A stretch of 64,000 nucleotides of DNA, taken from positions 48,058 to 112,057 of the forward strand of contig JACZVC010000005.1 of NCBI GenBank assembly GCA_022572885.1. The letters run 5' to 3'. Numbering within the stretch: position 1 is the stretch's first letter; the number at the start of each line of letters is the position of its first letter. The notes below the pieces were generated by a model. That model ran no database searches. It had not been told where the DNA came from and saw only the letters and a list, made by a program, of their open reading frames with translations. Shown here piece by piece: positions 43,442 through 53,500 of this stretch. Source of the DNA: Pseudomonadota bacterium (lineage in GTDB: Bacteria > Pseudomonadota > Gammaproteobacteria > Steroidobacterales > MnTg04). The position numbers were made by a program, and so were the translations under genes.

Positions 43442-44384
43442 TTCCGCTTCCCGTCGCTGTTTTTTCCAATGCCGAGTGCAGGCTCGCCGAATCATAAACC
43501 GGATACATGCCCATCCCGCGATCGATCCTGCGATTCAGCCCGGCAAGAACCTTGCCGGGCCCGCATTCCAGCAGGCTGTCCACGCCATGACTCGCCAGGT
43601 ATTGTACGCACTCAACCCACCGTACCGGCAAGTAAAGTTGCCTGACCAGCGCACCGCGAATTTCCGCCGCTGAGCCGCATACCTTTGCCTCGACATTTTG
43701 CACGACCGCTAAGGTGGGGGTTTGGAATCTGATTGCTTCAAGGCGCTGAGCCAGTTTATCGGCCGCACCTTTCATCAGGGCACAATGGGACGGAACGCTG
43801 ACCGGCAATGGGATGGTCTTGCGCGCCCCCATTTGCTTCGCTTTGTCGATCGCCCGTTCGACCGCCGCCGCCTGACCGGCGATGACAACCTGTCCCGGCG
43901 AGTTGAAGTTCACCGCGGAAACGATTTCATCACCGGCGGCCTCGCTACAGGCCTGAATCACCTGTTCGTCATCGAGCCCCAGGATCGCGGCCATGGCGCC
44001 GCTGCCTTTGGGGACCGCCTCCTGCATCATCCGGCCCCGGTACTCGACCAGTTTCACGGCATCGGCAAAATCGATTACGCCGGCGCACACCAACGCCGTG
44101 TATTCACCGAGGCTGTGACCTGCCATCATGGTCGCGGGCTGTCCGTCAAGCTGTTGCCAGAGACGAAATACGGCAACCCCGGCCGCCAGCAGCGCCGGCT
44201 GAGTCACCGGTGTCTGATCGAGCTTTTCCGCAGGACCTTGCTGGCTGACCAGCCACAGATCGTAACCCAGCGCCGCGGAAGCCTCGGCGAATGACTCTTT
44301 CACGGCGGGGTGCGCGTCCGCAAGTTCGGCGAGCATGCCAACCGCCTGCGAACCTTGCCCCGGGAATACATATGCCAGCGACAT
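43434..44384 (-). CDS. fabD: malonyl-CoA:ACP transacylase FabD
   Basis: 316 residues. VFPGQGSQAVGML at the start, catalytic Ser in GHSLGEYTALV near residue 93 and His in PVSVPSHCALM near 205. A strong AGGAG precedes the ATG. fabH, plsX and rpmF, which usually lie upstream of fabD, are absent; the rhombosortase gene lies there instead. Confidence 0.95.
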   Translation of the reverse strand: MSLAYVFPGQGSQAVGMLAELADAHPAVKESFAEASAALGYDLWLVSQQGPAEKLDQTPVTQPALLAAGVAVFRLWQQLDGQPATMMAGHSLGEYTALVCAGVIDFADAVKLVEYRGRMMQEAVPKGSGAMAAILGLDDEQVIQACSEAAGDEIVSAVNFNSPGQVVIAGQAAAVERAIDKAKQMGARKTIPLPVSVPSHCALMKGAADKLAQRLEAIRFQTPTLAVVQNVEAKVCGSAAEIRGALVRQLYLPVRWVECVQYLASHGVDSLLECGPGKVLAGLNRRIDRGMGMYPVYDSASLHSALEKTATGSGNE

Positions 44385-44455
44385 GTTTCAATTCTCCTGA
44401 TCTGTTGCGCCATCGTGGTACAACGCGTTAACGCGCCGCAATTAAAAGCGCACGA

Positions 44456-45052
44456 TCATACAGCAGTCGAACGATTGTGCAGCCTCAGGCTCCACACACC
44501 GATCAGCCCGCCGACTATCCCGAACCAATGCGCATCCACGACCACCGGTCCTCCGCTTGCCAACTCACTGCCTGGCAGGGGTCCCACCAGTTGCTCATAG
44601 AACCCCTTGATCAACACCGCGCTCAGCAGGATCAAACCGTCTTTGTGTCCCTGGCGGAGCCTTTGCGTCGCCCCGGCGGCCAGCCAGCCATGCAGCACAC
44701 CAGACAACCCCACATACCACTGCAACTCCGGCCGGAGCCAGACAAAGCCCATGGCGATCATCGCGACCGCGAAACCAGTTACCCAGGCCCATTGGCCCAG
44801 CGTGAACTCCCGTCCGAGCAGCCAGAACACGAGAATCAGTGCGGCCAGGTTCAACGCCGTGTGGCTGGCGCCCAGGTGTACCAGGTGAGCCGTCAGCAGG
44901 CGCCATATTTCACCCGCCAAAACCGCTTCACGGTCGTATTGAAACAACTCCCGCGCAGGATCGCCAATTGCCATGAAAAGCAAGCCCAAACCGGCTATCA
45001 GGATTGTCGCTATCGCAACCGGCTGTCCGGCAATATCGGCCAATTTGATCAT
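44456..45052 (-). CDS. rrtA: rhombosortase (rhomboid-family GlyGly-CTERM protease)
   Basis: 198 residues, about six membrane helices. Catalytic Ser in YVGLSGVLHGWLAAGA near residue 117 and His in VVDAHWFGIVGGLIGV near 173; the oxyanion-side HLVHLGASHTALNLAAL motif is present. Rhombosortases remove the GlyGly-CTERM tail from proteins exported through type II secretion. It is divergent from gspG, which supports that call over a generic rhomboid. Its substrates must lie elsewhere in the genome. Confidence 0.85.
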   Translation of the reverse strand: MIKLADIAGQPVAIATILIAGLGLLFMAIGDPARELFQYDREAVLAGEIWRLLTAHLVHLGASHTALNLAALILVFWLLGREFTLGQWAWVTGFAVAMIAMGFVWLRPELQWYVGLSGVLHGWLAAGATQRLRQGHKDGLILLSAVLIKGFYEQLVGPLPGSELASGGPVVVDAHWFGIVGGLIGVWSLRLHNRSTAV

Positions 45053-45138
45053 GAAATTTCCTGCGCTCTGCTATCATGTACTCGATTAGGGAAGCTCATG
45101 AACAGATCAGAGATTCCTAGGCTAACGGTGTCTGACCT

Positions 45139-45582
45139 ATGAACGCAATAAAACCCAAGCTCGGCAGTGCCGGTTTTACGCTGATCGAGATCATGGTGGT
45201 CGTGGTAATCCTCGGTATTCTTGCTGCGATTGTCGCGCCCAACATCATCGGCCGGGTAGAACAGGCTCGCGTCACCCGGGCCAAGACCGATATCCAGACC
45301 ATCGAAGCTGCGCTAAAAATGTATCGAATCGACAACTCGAGGTACCCAACCACCGAACAGGGCCTGGAAGCGCTGGTGCGAAAACCCGCCGGCACCAATC
45401 TACCCAAGTACATGCCGGACGGATATCTGGAAAAACTGAGAAAGGATCCGTGGGGCTCACCGTATCAGTATCTTTATCCGGGACAAAACGGGCGACTCGA
45501 TATCTACTCGTTCGGTGCCGACGGACTGCCGGGCGGCGCAGAGGATGACGCCGACATCGGCAACTGGAATCTCGACGAGTAA
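45139..45582 (+). CDS. gspG: type II secretion major pseudopilin GspG
   Basis: 147 residues. Prepilin leader ending GSAG, then FTLIEIMVVVVILGILA with Glu5. The C-terminus has the calcium-site-like DPWGSPYQYLYPGQNG segment and the disordered DIGNWNLDE end typical of GspG. First gene of an eight-gene T2SS run; gspC, D, E and F are not upstream in this window. Confidence 0.96.
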   Translation: MNAIKPKLGSAGFTLIEIMVVVVILGILAAIVAPNIIGRVEQARVTRAKTDIQTIEAALKMYRIDNSRYPTTEQGLEALVRKPAGTNLPKYMPDGYLEKLRKDPWGSPYQYLYPGQNGRLDIYSFGADGLPGGAEDDADIGNWNLDE

Positions 45583-45615
45583 CACGCAGGGCGGCCGCGG
45601 CTCGTATCTCTGCTC

Positions 45616-46179
45616 ATGTTGAATATTCCAGCAAGCTCGGGACCGATCCAACGCGGTTTCACCTTGCTCGAAATTTTAGTCGTGCTCGTTATCATGGCGA
45701 TCGGCACGGCGATGGCGGTTTTCTCCATAGGCATCCTGGACCCGGACCGGGATGTTGCGAGAGAAACCAAGCGCCTGCACTCCTTGCTGGAACTGGCGCA
45801 GGAGCAGGCGGTGTTCCAGGGGCGCACGATCGGTCTCGAGATCGAAGCGCAGAATTACAGGTTTTTTCTTTATGACCGCCGCCCCGACGATGCCGGCAAC
45901 ATGATCAGCCTTTGGGTGCCGATGGATGACGACGAAATATTTCGCCTACGGACCTTGCCTGAGGGCATCATTGTCGAGCTGTTCATTGACGACCGCGATG
46001 TACAATTACCGGTAGCCGACGACGACGACGAGGCACCGGCGCCGCAGATTATTCTACTGAGCAGCGGCGATATCAGTACCTTTGAAATTCACCTGTTCCG
46101 CGAAACCGGCGCGACCCGCTACCGACTGGCTGGTGACAATCGGGACGGTCTCGTGGTCACGGCCCCTGGCGAGGAATGA
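45616..46179 (+). CDS. gspH: type II secretion minor pseudopilin GspH
   Basis: 187 residues, prepilin cleavage before FTLLEILVVLVIMAIGT with Glu5; ELAQEQAVFQGRTIGLE is the usual GspH beta region. A DDDDEAP acidic insert near 134 is unusual. It overlaps gspI by a few bases. Confidence 0.93.
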   Translation: MLNIPASSGPIQRGFTLLEILVVLVIMAIGTAMAVFSIGILDPDRDVARETKRLHSLLELAQEQAVFQGRTIGLEIEAQNYRFFLYDRRPDDAGNMISLWVPMDDDEIFRLRTLPEGIIVELFIDDRDVQLPVADDDDEAPAPQIILLSSGDISTFEIHLFRETGATRYRLAGDNRDGLVVTAPGEE

Positions 46180-46601
46180 GCATGAACAGGCAGCGCGGCT
46201 TTACCCTGCTTGAGGTCATGGTCGCCATGGCGATCACCGCGCTTGGCCTGAGCGCCACCTACTACGCCGTCATGCAATCGATCGGGGCAATCGATCGTTT
46301 GCAGGAAAAGACCTTCGCCCACTGGATTGCGCTTAACCAACTGACCGAAATGCGGCTGCAGCCACAGGTTGCGGAGACTGGCGAAAATAATGGCGACGTG
46401 GAATACGCCGATCAAATGTGGGTCTGGCGCTCCAGGGTATCGGAAACAGGTGTCGACAATCTGTATCGGGTGGATATCGAGGTCAGCAAGGAAAACTCAG
46501 CGGACGATGTCGTATCGGATATCGTGGGTTTTATTGGCCCTCCTTTTATCGGTAACGGCCGCATGCTTCCCTGGTCTTCCGAGCCCGCCGGGGAAAGCTG
46601 A
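46176..46601 (+). CDS. gspI: type II secretion minor pseudopilin GspI
   Basis: 141 residues, prepilin FTLLEVMVAMAITALGL with Glu5; the body ends VSDIVGFIGPPFI. The ATG at 46176 overlaps the gspH stop; an ATG at 46182 with GAGG at better spacing may be the real start (139 residues). With GspJ and GspK it forms the pilus tip. Confidence 0.92.
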   Translation: MSMNRQRGFTLLEVMVAMAITALGLSATYYAVMQSIGAIDRLQEKTFAHWIALNQLTEMRLQPQVAETGENNGDVEYADQMWVWRSRVSETGVDNLYRVDIEVSKENSADDVVSDIVGFIGPPFIGNGRMLPWSSEPAGES

Positions 46602-47227
46602 TGACCGGAATCGGAAAATCCCGTTTGCCGGGCTTTACGCTGATCGAAATTCTTGTGGCGCTGGCAATTTTTTCGCTGATGGCGGTCATGTTGTTTGGCG
46701 GCTTTATCGCGATCAGCAACCAAGTGGACTGGTCACGCGCACGCGCGGACCGTTTGCAGCAAATCCAGACTTCGATGATTTACCTGAGCCGTGACTTTTC
46801 ACAGTTACAACCCAGGCCGGTACGCTCGGAACTGGGCGATTTCAAAGAAGCGGCATTGTCCGCGGATGCCCGGAATATCTACCTGGTAGCGCTGACCCGT
46901 GGCGGCTGGAGCAACCCGGCTGGTATCCCGCGCAGCACGTTGCAACGGGTCGCCTATCAACTTCAGGACCGACAACTCGTACGCCTGGATTGGCCGGTGC
47001 TGGACCGGTTATCCGGTACCGAACCACGGCGGACAGCAATTCTTGACGATGTCGACGCAGTAATAATCCGCTATCTCGACGCGCAACTTGAATGGCACGA
47101 GAATTGGCCGCCACTGGGCAGTGACAACAACGTAGCTGCCTGGGTTCGCCCGCTGGCGGTGGAAATCAGCCTCGAATTGTCGGACCACGGGCGGATTACC
47201 CGTTTACTGGAGATCCGGGGTGGCTAA
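46601..47227 (+). CDS. gspJ: type II secretion minor pseudopilin GspJ
   Basis: 208 residues, prepilin FTLIEILVALAIFSLMAVM with Glu5; body with YLSRDFSQLQPRPVR and the usual TRLLEI C-terminus. The start overlaps the gspI stop as TGATG. Confidence 0.93.
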   Translation: MTGIGKSRLPGFTLIEILVALAIFSLMAVMLFGGFIAISNQVDWSRARADRLQQIQTSMIYLSRDFSQLQPRPVRSELGDFKEAALSADARNIYLVALTRGGWSNPAGIPRSTLQRVAYQLQDRQLVRLDWPVLDRLSGTEPRRTAILDDVDAVIIRYLDAQLEWHENWPPLGSDNNVAAWVRPLAVEISLELSDHGRITRLLEIRGG

Positions 47228-48155
47228 GCGAGCAGCGATAAAAAGCAAAACCAGACAGAAAGGCGTGGCTTTGCTGACTGCCCTGTTGCTGGTCGCGCTG
47301 GTAACCATACTCACCGTCAACCTGCAATGGGATACCCGTCTGGATATCAGGCGCAGCGAAAACCTGTTCGCGTCCGACCAGGCTCTGCTCTATGCGCTTG
47401 GCGCCGAAGCCTGGGCAAGCGAAATTCTCCAGGCCGACGCCAGGGATTCGGTCACCGACCACACCGGCGAAGACTGGGCAACACCGGTTCCGACCTTGCC
47501 GATCGAAGGTGGCGCCATCCGGGGATTTCTCGAGGACATGCAAGGCCGCTTTAACCTGAACAACCTGGTCGATAGAGGTCGACAGGTCGACGAAGGCGCG
47601 CTGGAACAATTCGAGCGTCTGCTTACGGTGCTCGAGCTGGACCCTGCGCTGGCGAGGATTACCGTCGACTGGCTCGACCGCGACCTGGAACCCGGCTTTC
47701 CCAGTGGCGCCGAAGACAGTTTCTACACGGCCCGGATTCCGCCATACCGCACCGCGAACCTTGCAATCACCTCCGCCAGCGAAATCATGGCGATCGGCGA
47801 AATGGATGCGGCCAGTTTCCATATCCTGGCTCCGTATGTTACGGCTTTGCCAAATGGAACCGCGCTAAACGTCAACACCGCCAGCGCACCGGTCCTGCGC
47901 TCCCTGTCCGACCAGATCAGCGACACCGTTGCCGAGAACCTTATCGGGGAACGTGGCGACCAGGGCTTCGATGGCCTCGCTGCTTTCGCCGACCTGGTCG
48001 AGCCCGAGATCATGCAGTCACTGGAATTGTCCAGCAGTTTCTTCAGGCTGACCGCCGATGTATCTATTGGCTCAACCCGGTTCACCCTGTACAGTTTACT
48101 TGAACGCAACAATGGCCAGTTGATGCCGGTCATGCGCACATATAACAGTGAGTAG
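47220..48155 (+). CDS. gspK: type II secretion pseudopilin GspK
   Basis: 311 residues with GTG start overlapping gspJ. The prepilin region GVALLTALLLVALVTILTV lacks Glu5, the known exception for GspK, which caps the pseudopilus. The body has GRFNLNNLVD and ALNVNTASAPVL (SAM-like domain). Confidence 0.94.
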   Translation: MAKRAAIKSKTRQKGVALLTALLLVALVTILTVNLQWDTRLDIRRSENLFASDQALLYALGAEAWASEILQADARDSVTDHTGEDWATPVPTLPIEGGAIRGFLEDMQGRFNLNNLVDRGRQVDEGALEQFERLLTVLELDPALARITVDWLDRDLEPGFPSGAEDSFYTARIPPYRTANLAITSASEIMAIGEMDAASFHILAPYVTALPNGTALNVNTASAPVLRSLSDQISDTVAENLIGERGDQGFDGLAAFADLVEPEIMQSLELSSSFFRLTADVSIGSTRFTLYSLLERNNGQLMPVMRTYNSE

Positions 48156-48167
48156 AAACAGGTCCTG

Positions 48168-49376
48168 ATGAGCGAAACTCTGGTATGCAGACTGATCGAA
48201 CAAGGTGCGCAGTGGGTTGCCATGGACTCCAATGGCGGACAACTCGGCCAGGTCAGAACAGGCGAGCTGCATGCGCTGTCGGTGGCGGCTATGCAAAAAC
48301 ACGTGATTTTGCTGGCGCCGGGCGCCGATGTCCTGATTACCAGCACAACGGTACCCATAAAAGGCGCCGCGAAAATGTTAAAGGCGATCCCTTTTGCACT
48401 CGAAGAGAATCTGATTGCCGATGTGGAAACGCAACATTTCGCGATCAGCAGGAAAGACAAGAACGGCAGTGTCGGTGTTGCCGTCATCGATAAATCCAGG
48501 CTTGAGCAACTGCTGGAAACACTCGAACAAGCAGGCATCGAGCCCGATGAAGTCATCGCGGAATCCCTGGGGCTGCCCTGGAGCGATGGCCGGTCGACGA
48601 TCCTGGTTCGTGCCGACGATACGATCGGGTTGCGCACCGGCCGCTGGGCAGCGACATTTCTGGTTGGCCTGAAGCCGGCAGAAGTCATTGAATTCCTGCC
48701 AAAAGATCTGCCGAGCGATCGAGCTACGGTCTACTGTGATGAAACAGCCCTGGCATCGCTTGGGGACCACGCCGATCATGCCGCTATCCAGTTGCTCGAA
48801 GAAACAGATTTGCCGTTGCTTGCCAGCCAGGTTATTTCGGGACCATCGATCAATTTTCTACAAGGAAGCTTTGCACCCAAAACGCAGCTCATCGAAAAAA
48901 TCAAACCCTGGAGACTGGCTGCTTCCTTGTTGCTGGCAGTATTACTGACGGTATTCGCCAAGGATATCCTGCGCCTGCAGCAAATCAAATCGGAGCGTCA
49001 GTCGCTCGATCGGCAGATGGCCAGTATCCTGACGACAACCTGTCCTGGCCAGACCAGGATCGTCAACCCGCTGAACCAGCTTCTGACTTGCACCGGCAGC
49101 AGAAACGCCACCGCTGCTTCGACCTATTTCCTGGAGACATTGTCCGTGGTCAGCGCGGCGTTGCCCCGTGACCTCGGCATCAGAATCTTGTCGATCAGTT
49201 TCGCCGACCAGAGTATGGAATTACGTCTGAACGTGCCTGACGTCGCCACGCTGGATAATATTCAGCGCACGGTCAACGAATTGGAGGATTTCTCCGCGGA
49301 AATAAAGAACACTTCCCAGGAAGAAAACCGGATCGAAGGTCGCATTCAGATTCACCGCAACGAGGATCAGGCATGA
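48168..49376 (+). CDS. gspL: type II secretion inner-membrane platform protein GspL
   Basis: 402 residues. Actin-like cytoplasmic domain (about 1-240, including LKAIPFALEENLIADVETQH), one membrane span near 248-266 and a periplasmic ferredoxin-like domain. It links the GspE ATPase to GspM. GspE itself is not in the window. Confidence 0.9.
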   Translation: MSETLVCRLIEQGAQWVAMDSNGGQLGQVRTGELHALSVAAMQKHVILLAPGADVLITSTTVPIKGAAKMLKAIPFALEENLIADVETQHFAISRKDKNGSVGVAVIDKSRLEQLLETLEQAGIEPDEVIAESLGLPWSDGRSTILVRADDTIGLRTGRWAATFLVGLKPAEVIEFLPKDLPSDRATVYCDETALASLGDHADHAAIQLLEETDLPLLASQVISGPSINFLQGSFAPKTQLIEKIKPWRLAASLLLAVLLTVFAKDILRLQQIKSERQSLDRQMASILTTTCPGQTRIVNPLNQLLTCTGSRNATAASTYFLETLSVVSAALPRDLGIRILSISFADQSMELRLNVPDVATLDNIQRTVNELEDFSAEIKNTSQEENRIEGRIQIHRNEDQA

Positions 49377-49837
49377 CGCTGGCACAATGGATCAACGAAA
49401 GATCGGAGAGCGAGCGCAATATATTGCTCGGCGCTACCGCCCTGCTCCTGTTTCTGTTCGTCAGCATGGCGCTCAGTCCGATGTACAAGAGTCTGCAACA
49501 AAACGAACGGCGCGTGGCGCGTCAATATGCTGAACTGGATCAGATGAAAGCCATCGCCGGACAATCCACCCTATCGGTTACACAACCGACGACTACGAAC
49601 GGGTCGCTGGTCATCCTGTTGCAAGACAGCGCTCGCCAGGAAGGGGTTGCCATTGCAACGATGCAACCTATCGGCGAGAACTCGATCAATACGCGGCTCG
49701 ACGATGTATCTTTCAACGCAATGATACGCTGGCTTGCGGCGCTCGAATCGCGGGGCATCAGCGTGCAGAGCGCGTCCTTGCGCATCGGCCGGGAAAGCGG
49801 CACGGTCGATTCCAGCCTGCTGCTCAGAAGAAACTGA
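49373..49837 (+). CDS. gspM: type II secretion protein GspM
   Basis: 154 residues. Single N-terminal membrane span (about 20-38, ILLGATALLLFLFVSMAL), a coiled-coil stretch and a small periplasmic domain. 4-bp overlap with gspL. Confidence 0.9.
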   Translation: MTLAQWINERSESERNILLGATALLLFLFVSMALSPMYKSLQQNERRVARQYAELDQMKAIAGQSTLSVTQPTTTNGSLVILLQDSARQEGVAIATMQPIGENSINTRLDDVSFNAMIRWLAALESRGISVQSASLRIGRESGTVDSSLLLRRN

Positions 49838-49859
49838 CCGCAGCGTCTTTGCGCAGGAC

Positions 49860-50591
49860 ATGACCCGCTCAAACAAAAAGTTACTGGGCGTCGCGGTTGC
49901 CGCTTTTGTTTTCTTCCTGGCCGTCAATATCCCTGCCCAGGTCATTCAACCGTTACTTGCCGGGACACCGGCAAACATGAGCGGCCTGTCCGGAACCTTG
50001 TGGAATGGAGCGGCGCAGAATTTTTCTGTCGATCAACTACGGTTCGGAGCGGCCAGATGGCGCTGGAAACCCGGTGGCCTGCTGACGGGACGGATGGAAT
50101 TCGATTTTCATGCGGGGGTTCCGGGTCAGCAATTATCCGGTCGGTTCGGACTGTCGGTCAACGGCCAAATCCACGCCAGGAACGCCAATCTCGAATTGTC
50201 GCTGACCCAGCTGGGCGCCATGCCATTCGGGACACAGGCCAGCATATCCGTAGCTATAGAATCGCTTGCCATGGCCGGCGACTGGCCAGAGCATGCGGCC
50301 GGAAGAATTCACCTGAATGACACCAGCATGAACATCCCCGGCAAGCTGGCCCTCGGTGATTTCGAAGGCCATTTCAGAATCGCAAACGGCGGCAACCTGA
50401 TTGCCGACTTTTTCGATCTTGACGGTGCGCTGGAAATCGACGGCACACTGGACCTGGACGCCAGCGGCAATTATCAAGTCACCGGCCAGATCAGACCCCG
50501 CGGCCGGATAAACCAGCGCCTGAAAAACATATTGAATTTCATGCCCCGCGAAAATGGCGTGTACCAACTGAGTTTCAGTGGTTCTTTATAA
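49860..50591 (+). CDS. gspN: type II secretion protein GspN
   Basis: 243 residues from ATG 49860 (an upstream in-frame extension overlaps gspM and looks non-coding). One N-terminal membrane anchor (about 8-27) and a beta-rich periplasmic domain (LSGTLWNGAAQNFSVDQLRFG) typical of GspN, which is not needed in all systems. Last gene of the run; its stop overlaps the end of the converging helicase gene by 6 bases. Confidence 0.88.
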   Translation: MTRSNKKLLGVAVAAFVFFLAVNIPAQVIQPLLAGTPANMSGLSGTLWNGAAQNFSVDQLRFGAARWRWKPGGLLTGRMEFDFHAGVPGQQLSGRFGLSVNGQIHARNANLELSLTQLGAMPFGTQASISVAIESLAMAGDWPEHAAGRIHLNDTSMNIPGKLALGDFEGHFRIANGGNLIADFFDLDGALEIDGTLDLDASGNYQVTGQIRPRGRINQRLKNILNFMPRENGVYQLSFSGSL

Positions 50592-53500
50592 ATCCGGCTG
50601 CCATTCACGCCAGCCTTTTAGCAACGGAAAATAAAGCCCGACGCGAACGGGACATCCCTCCAGGTTGTGCATCAACCTGGCGTAACGATCGAGTTGACCC
50701 TGGTATCGCTGTTGCTGCATATCCAGGAAAACCTCCAGATCGCCGCCTTCATGGCGACTGGTTTTGTAATCGATGATCCAGCGCGTACCTTCATCATCGA
50801 TGAATGTCCGGTCCAAAACCACGTTGACCAACTCGCCACCGAGAAATCCGCTCAATGCCTGTTCGCAACTTGCCTCGCGATGTGCCCCCAGGATCCACCG
50901 GCCCTGGTCATCGTCGAGGACGTTGGCAATCGATTCCTGCACGCTGTCGGTCGCAACGTCCAGGCCGGTTGCCGGCAGCCCCAGGGTCGTTAAATGTGTC
51001 CTGTAGTGTGATTTTTTTTCGCCGACCCGGGACCGGTTCCATTTATCCAGGCCTTCGCGGCCAATGAGCTCCAGCTCGGCGTGCACGACCAGCCCGATCA
51101 TTCGCACCGCCTCCTTGGCCCAGTCAAACTCGATCGCAATGGCGCTTTCCCCGCTGTCTTCAGGCAATGGCGAAACCGTGTCAACCACTGGCAGGACCGG
51201 TAATTGCCAGCCGGCGGGCAGGCGTATCAGCGGCAATGGTGCGGGTCGTGGCCCGCTATCGGACCCGGCGGCCGGTTCCCGCGGCAGCATGTCGTAAACA
51301 TCTTTCAGCACCGGCCACATGCGGTGCAACAGCGATTTTTTGGCTGCCCTGGCTTGCGGGTTTTTTGCAGAGACTATCGCATGTCCCAGCAGGTGCAGGC
51401 GTTTCTTTGCCCGGGTGCACGCGACATACAACAAACGATCGGTTTCATTCAGATCGCGCTGGTCATCGAGCCTTTTCAACAGCTTGAAAAACGGATCGCT
51501 GTCGTCGCCGGTCGCACTCAGCGGCGCCATCAGCAAATCCTCCTCGCCGCCCTGCTCCTCTACGACGCTGAGCCAACGCAACAACGGCCGGTTCAGGTCG
51601 GCGGGTTGCTTACCGATACCCGGGATGATCACGGTATCGAATTCCAGCCCTTTCGATTTATGGATGGTCATGATCTGCAGGCGGCCATCGGCCCCGGGGT
51701 CCGGCGCCGCGTACAGCTCGCCCAGTTTCTTTTCGATACCCGACAGGTCTGCCGGCTCGCCGGAGACGTCGTGTTTCTCAAGCAGGCGAAAATAGCTGTC
51801 CGCGTTTTCGATATCGGCGGACTCGCCAAGAACGGCGGGTCCACCCAACGCCAGCCAGAGATTCTCCACTCTCGCCCTGAGCCGGTAGCGTCCCCGTTCG
51901 GCCAGCGATTGCAGCAACGGACCACGAACACGCTGTAGCCTTACCTTGCCATCCGCACTCAGCTCATCCGGGTCGATCGCTTCCATCAGTTCGGCGACCG
52001 TTGCGCGGTGATCGGCGCCCATCAACACAAACAAGTCGGCAAGCGAGAGCCCGCACCAGGGCGCCCGCAGAACCGCCAGCCACGCACCGCGGTCTGCGGG
52101 GTGCAGGATGGCCTGGGTCAGCGCCAGCAAATCCTGGATCACCGGCCGGCCGGCCAGCGATTCCGTATCGATAGTCCGGAATGCGAGGCCCGCCTGGCGC
52201 AGCGCCGGAAGAATGCGTCGCAGGTGAGAGCGGCCGCGCACGAGTATTGCAACGCTGCCATCGGGGTCTGCGTCCAGCGCAGACGACACCAGTTGGGCAA
52301 CGGTCGCCGCCTCCGCTGCTTCATCATTCCCCAGGATGGGGTGTACCGATACCGCCTCGCCAGCCAGTGCCGGCTTGTGCGCTACGGAAGCCGAGAACCT
52401 GACCTTGGCTTCCGCAAGATCTTCTACTCGCGGCATGATTTTGCCAAAAGCCTCGTTGAACCACTCGACCAGACCGCGTTGCGAGCGAAAATTGGTGCTC
52501 AGAACCACCGCTTCCAGCGGTATCCGGCCACCATCCAGCCCGTTACGGGCGCACTCCATGAACAAGGCAACTTCCGCTTCGCGAAAACGGTATATCGACT
52601 GCATGGGATCGCCGACCAGGAACAAGGTACGGCCGTCGCCAGGCTGCCATCCGGCAGTCAGCAGTTTGAGCATCTGCACCTGCTCGAACGAGGTGTCCTG
52701 GAACTCATCGACCAGGATATGCCGAATCCTGTAGTCCAGAAACAAGGCGAGGTCGGTCGGCCGCTCGGGCTCTCCCAGGGAGTTCAGGGCCGCGATCGCG
52801 ACTTCCGTATAATCCACTTCGCCACGCTCGGCAAAAACCAGTTTTAGCTGGGCCGCGCATTGAGGCAATACGGTTAGCAGGCTTTCGAGCACCTTCCATT
52901 GCTCATCCGGATAGGCCTTGCGCGGCAAGGGCCTGATCTCATCGAGCTGGATCGCGAGTTCATCGTCATCGCGCAGCGCTTCCAGGAAGTCCTCCATATC
53001 GGCCTTGCGACTTTCCCCCGGGGGAAAACCGGTCGATTTACTGACTTTTTTGCGCCATTGCGGACCGCTCTTGGTCAGCAACAACAAAGCCGCGAATTGC
53101 CAGAACTCCAGCGTCTCGCTGTCCCCGATCCGTTCCTCGGTACAGCCGAAATCGTCGGCCATCTGAGGCGAATTGTGCAAAGCCACCATGATAAGTTCGG
53201 CCAGGGTCTTGCGCGAAGCGATGGTGAACGCCTGTCGCAGCTGTCCCACCTGACGATAAACCTGGCGTTCCAGCGCGCTTTCCAGCCCTTCGCGCAAGCC
53301 GCCCGCAGCCCCCATCGGCATGATCCTGCGCAACCAGTGGACACGCGCCTTCAGCATGTTGGCCAGCAAAGTCACTGCGCTCGTATATCGATTGTCCAGG
53401 TGCGCCAGCAAGCGGGCTTCAGGTGAATTCGCATCCTGCTCGGCAGCGCCCATCTGTCGTCTGGCGGCCTCCAGATACAGGGCATCGGGATCACCGGCAA

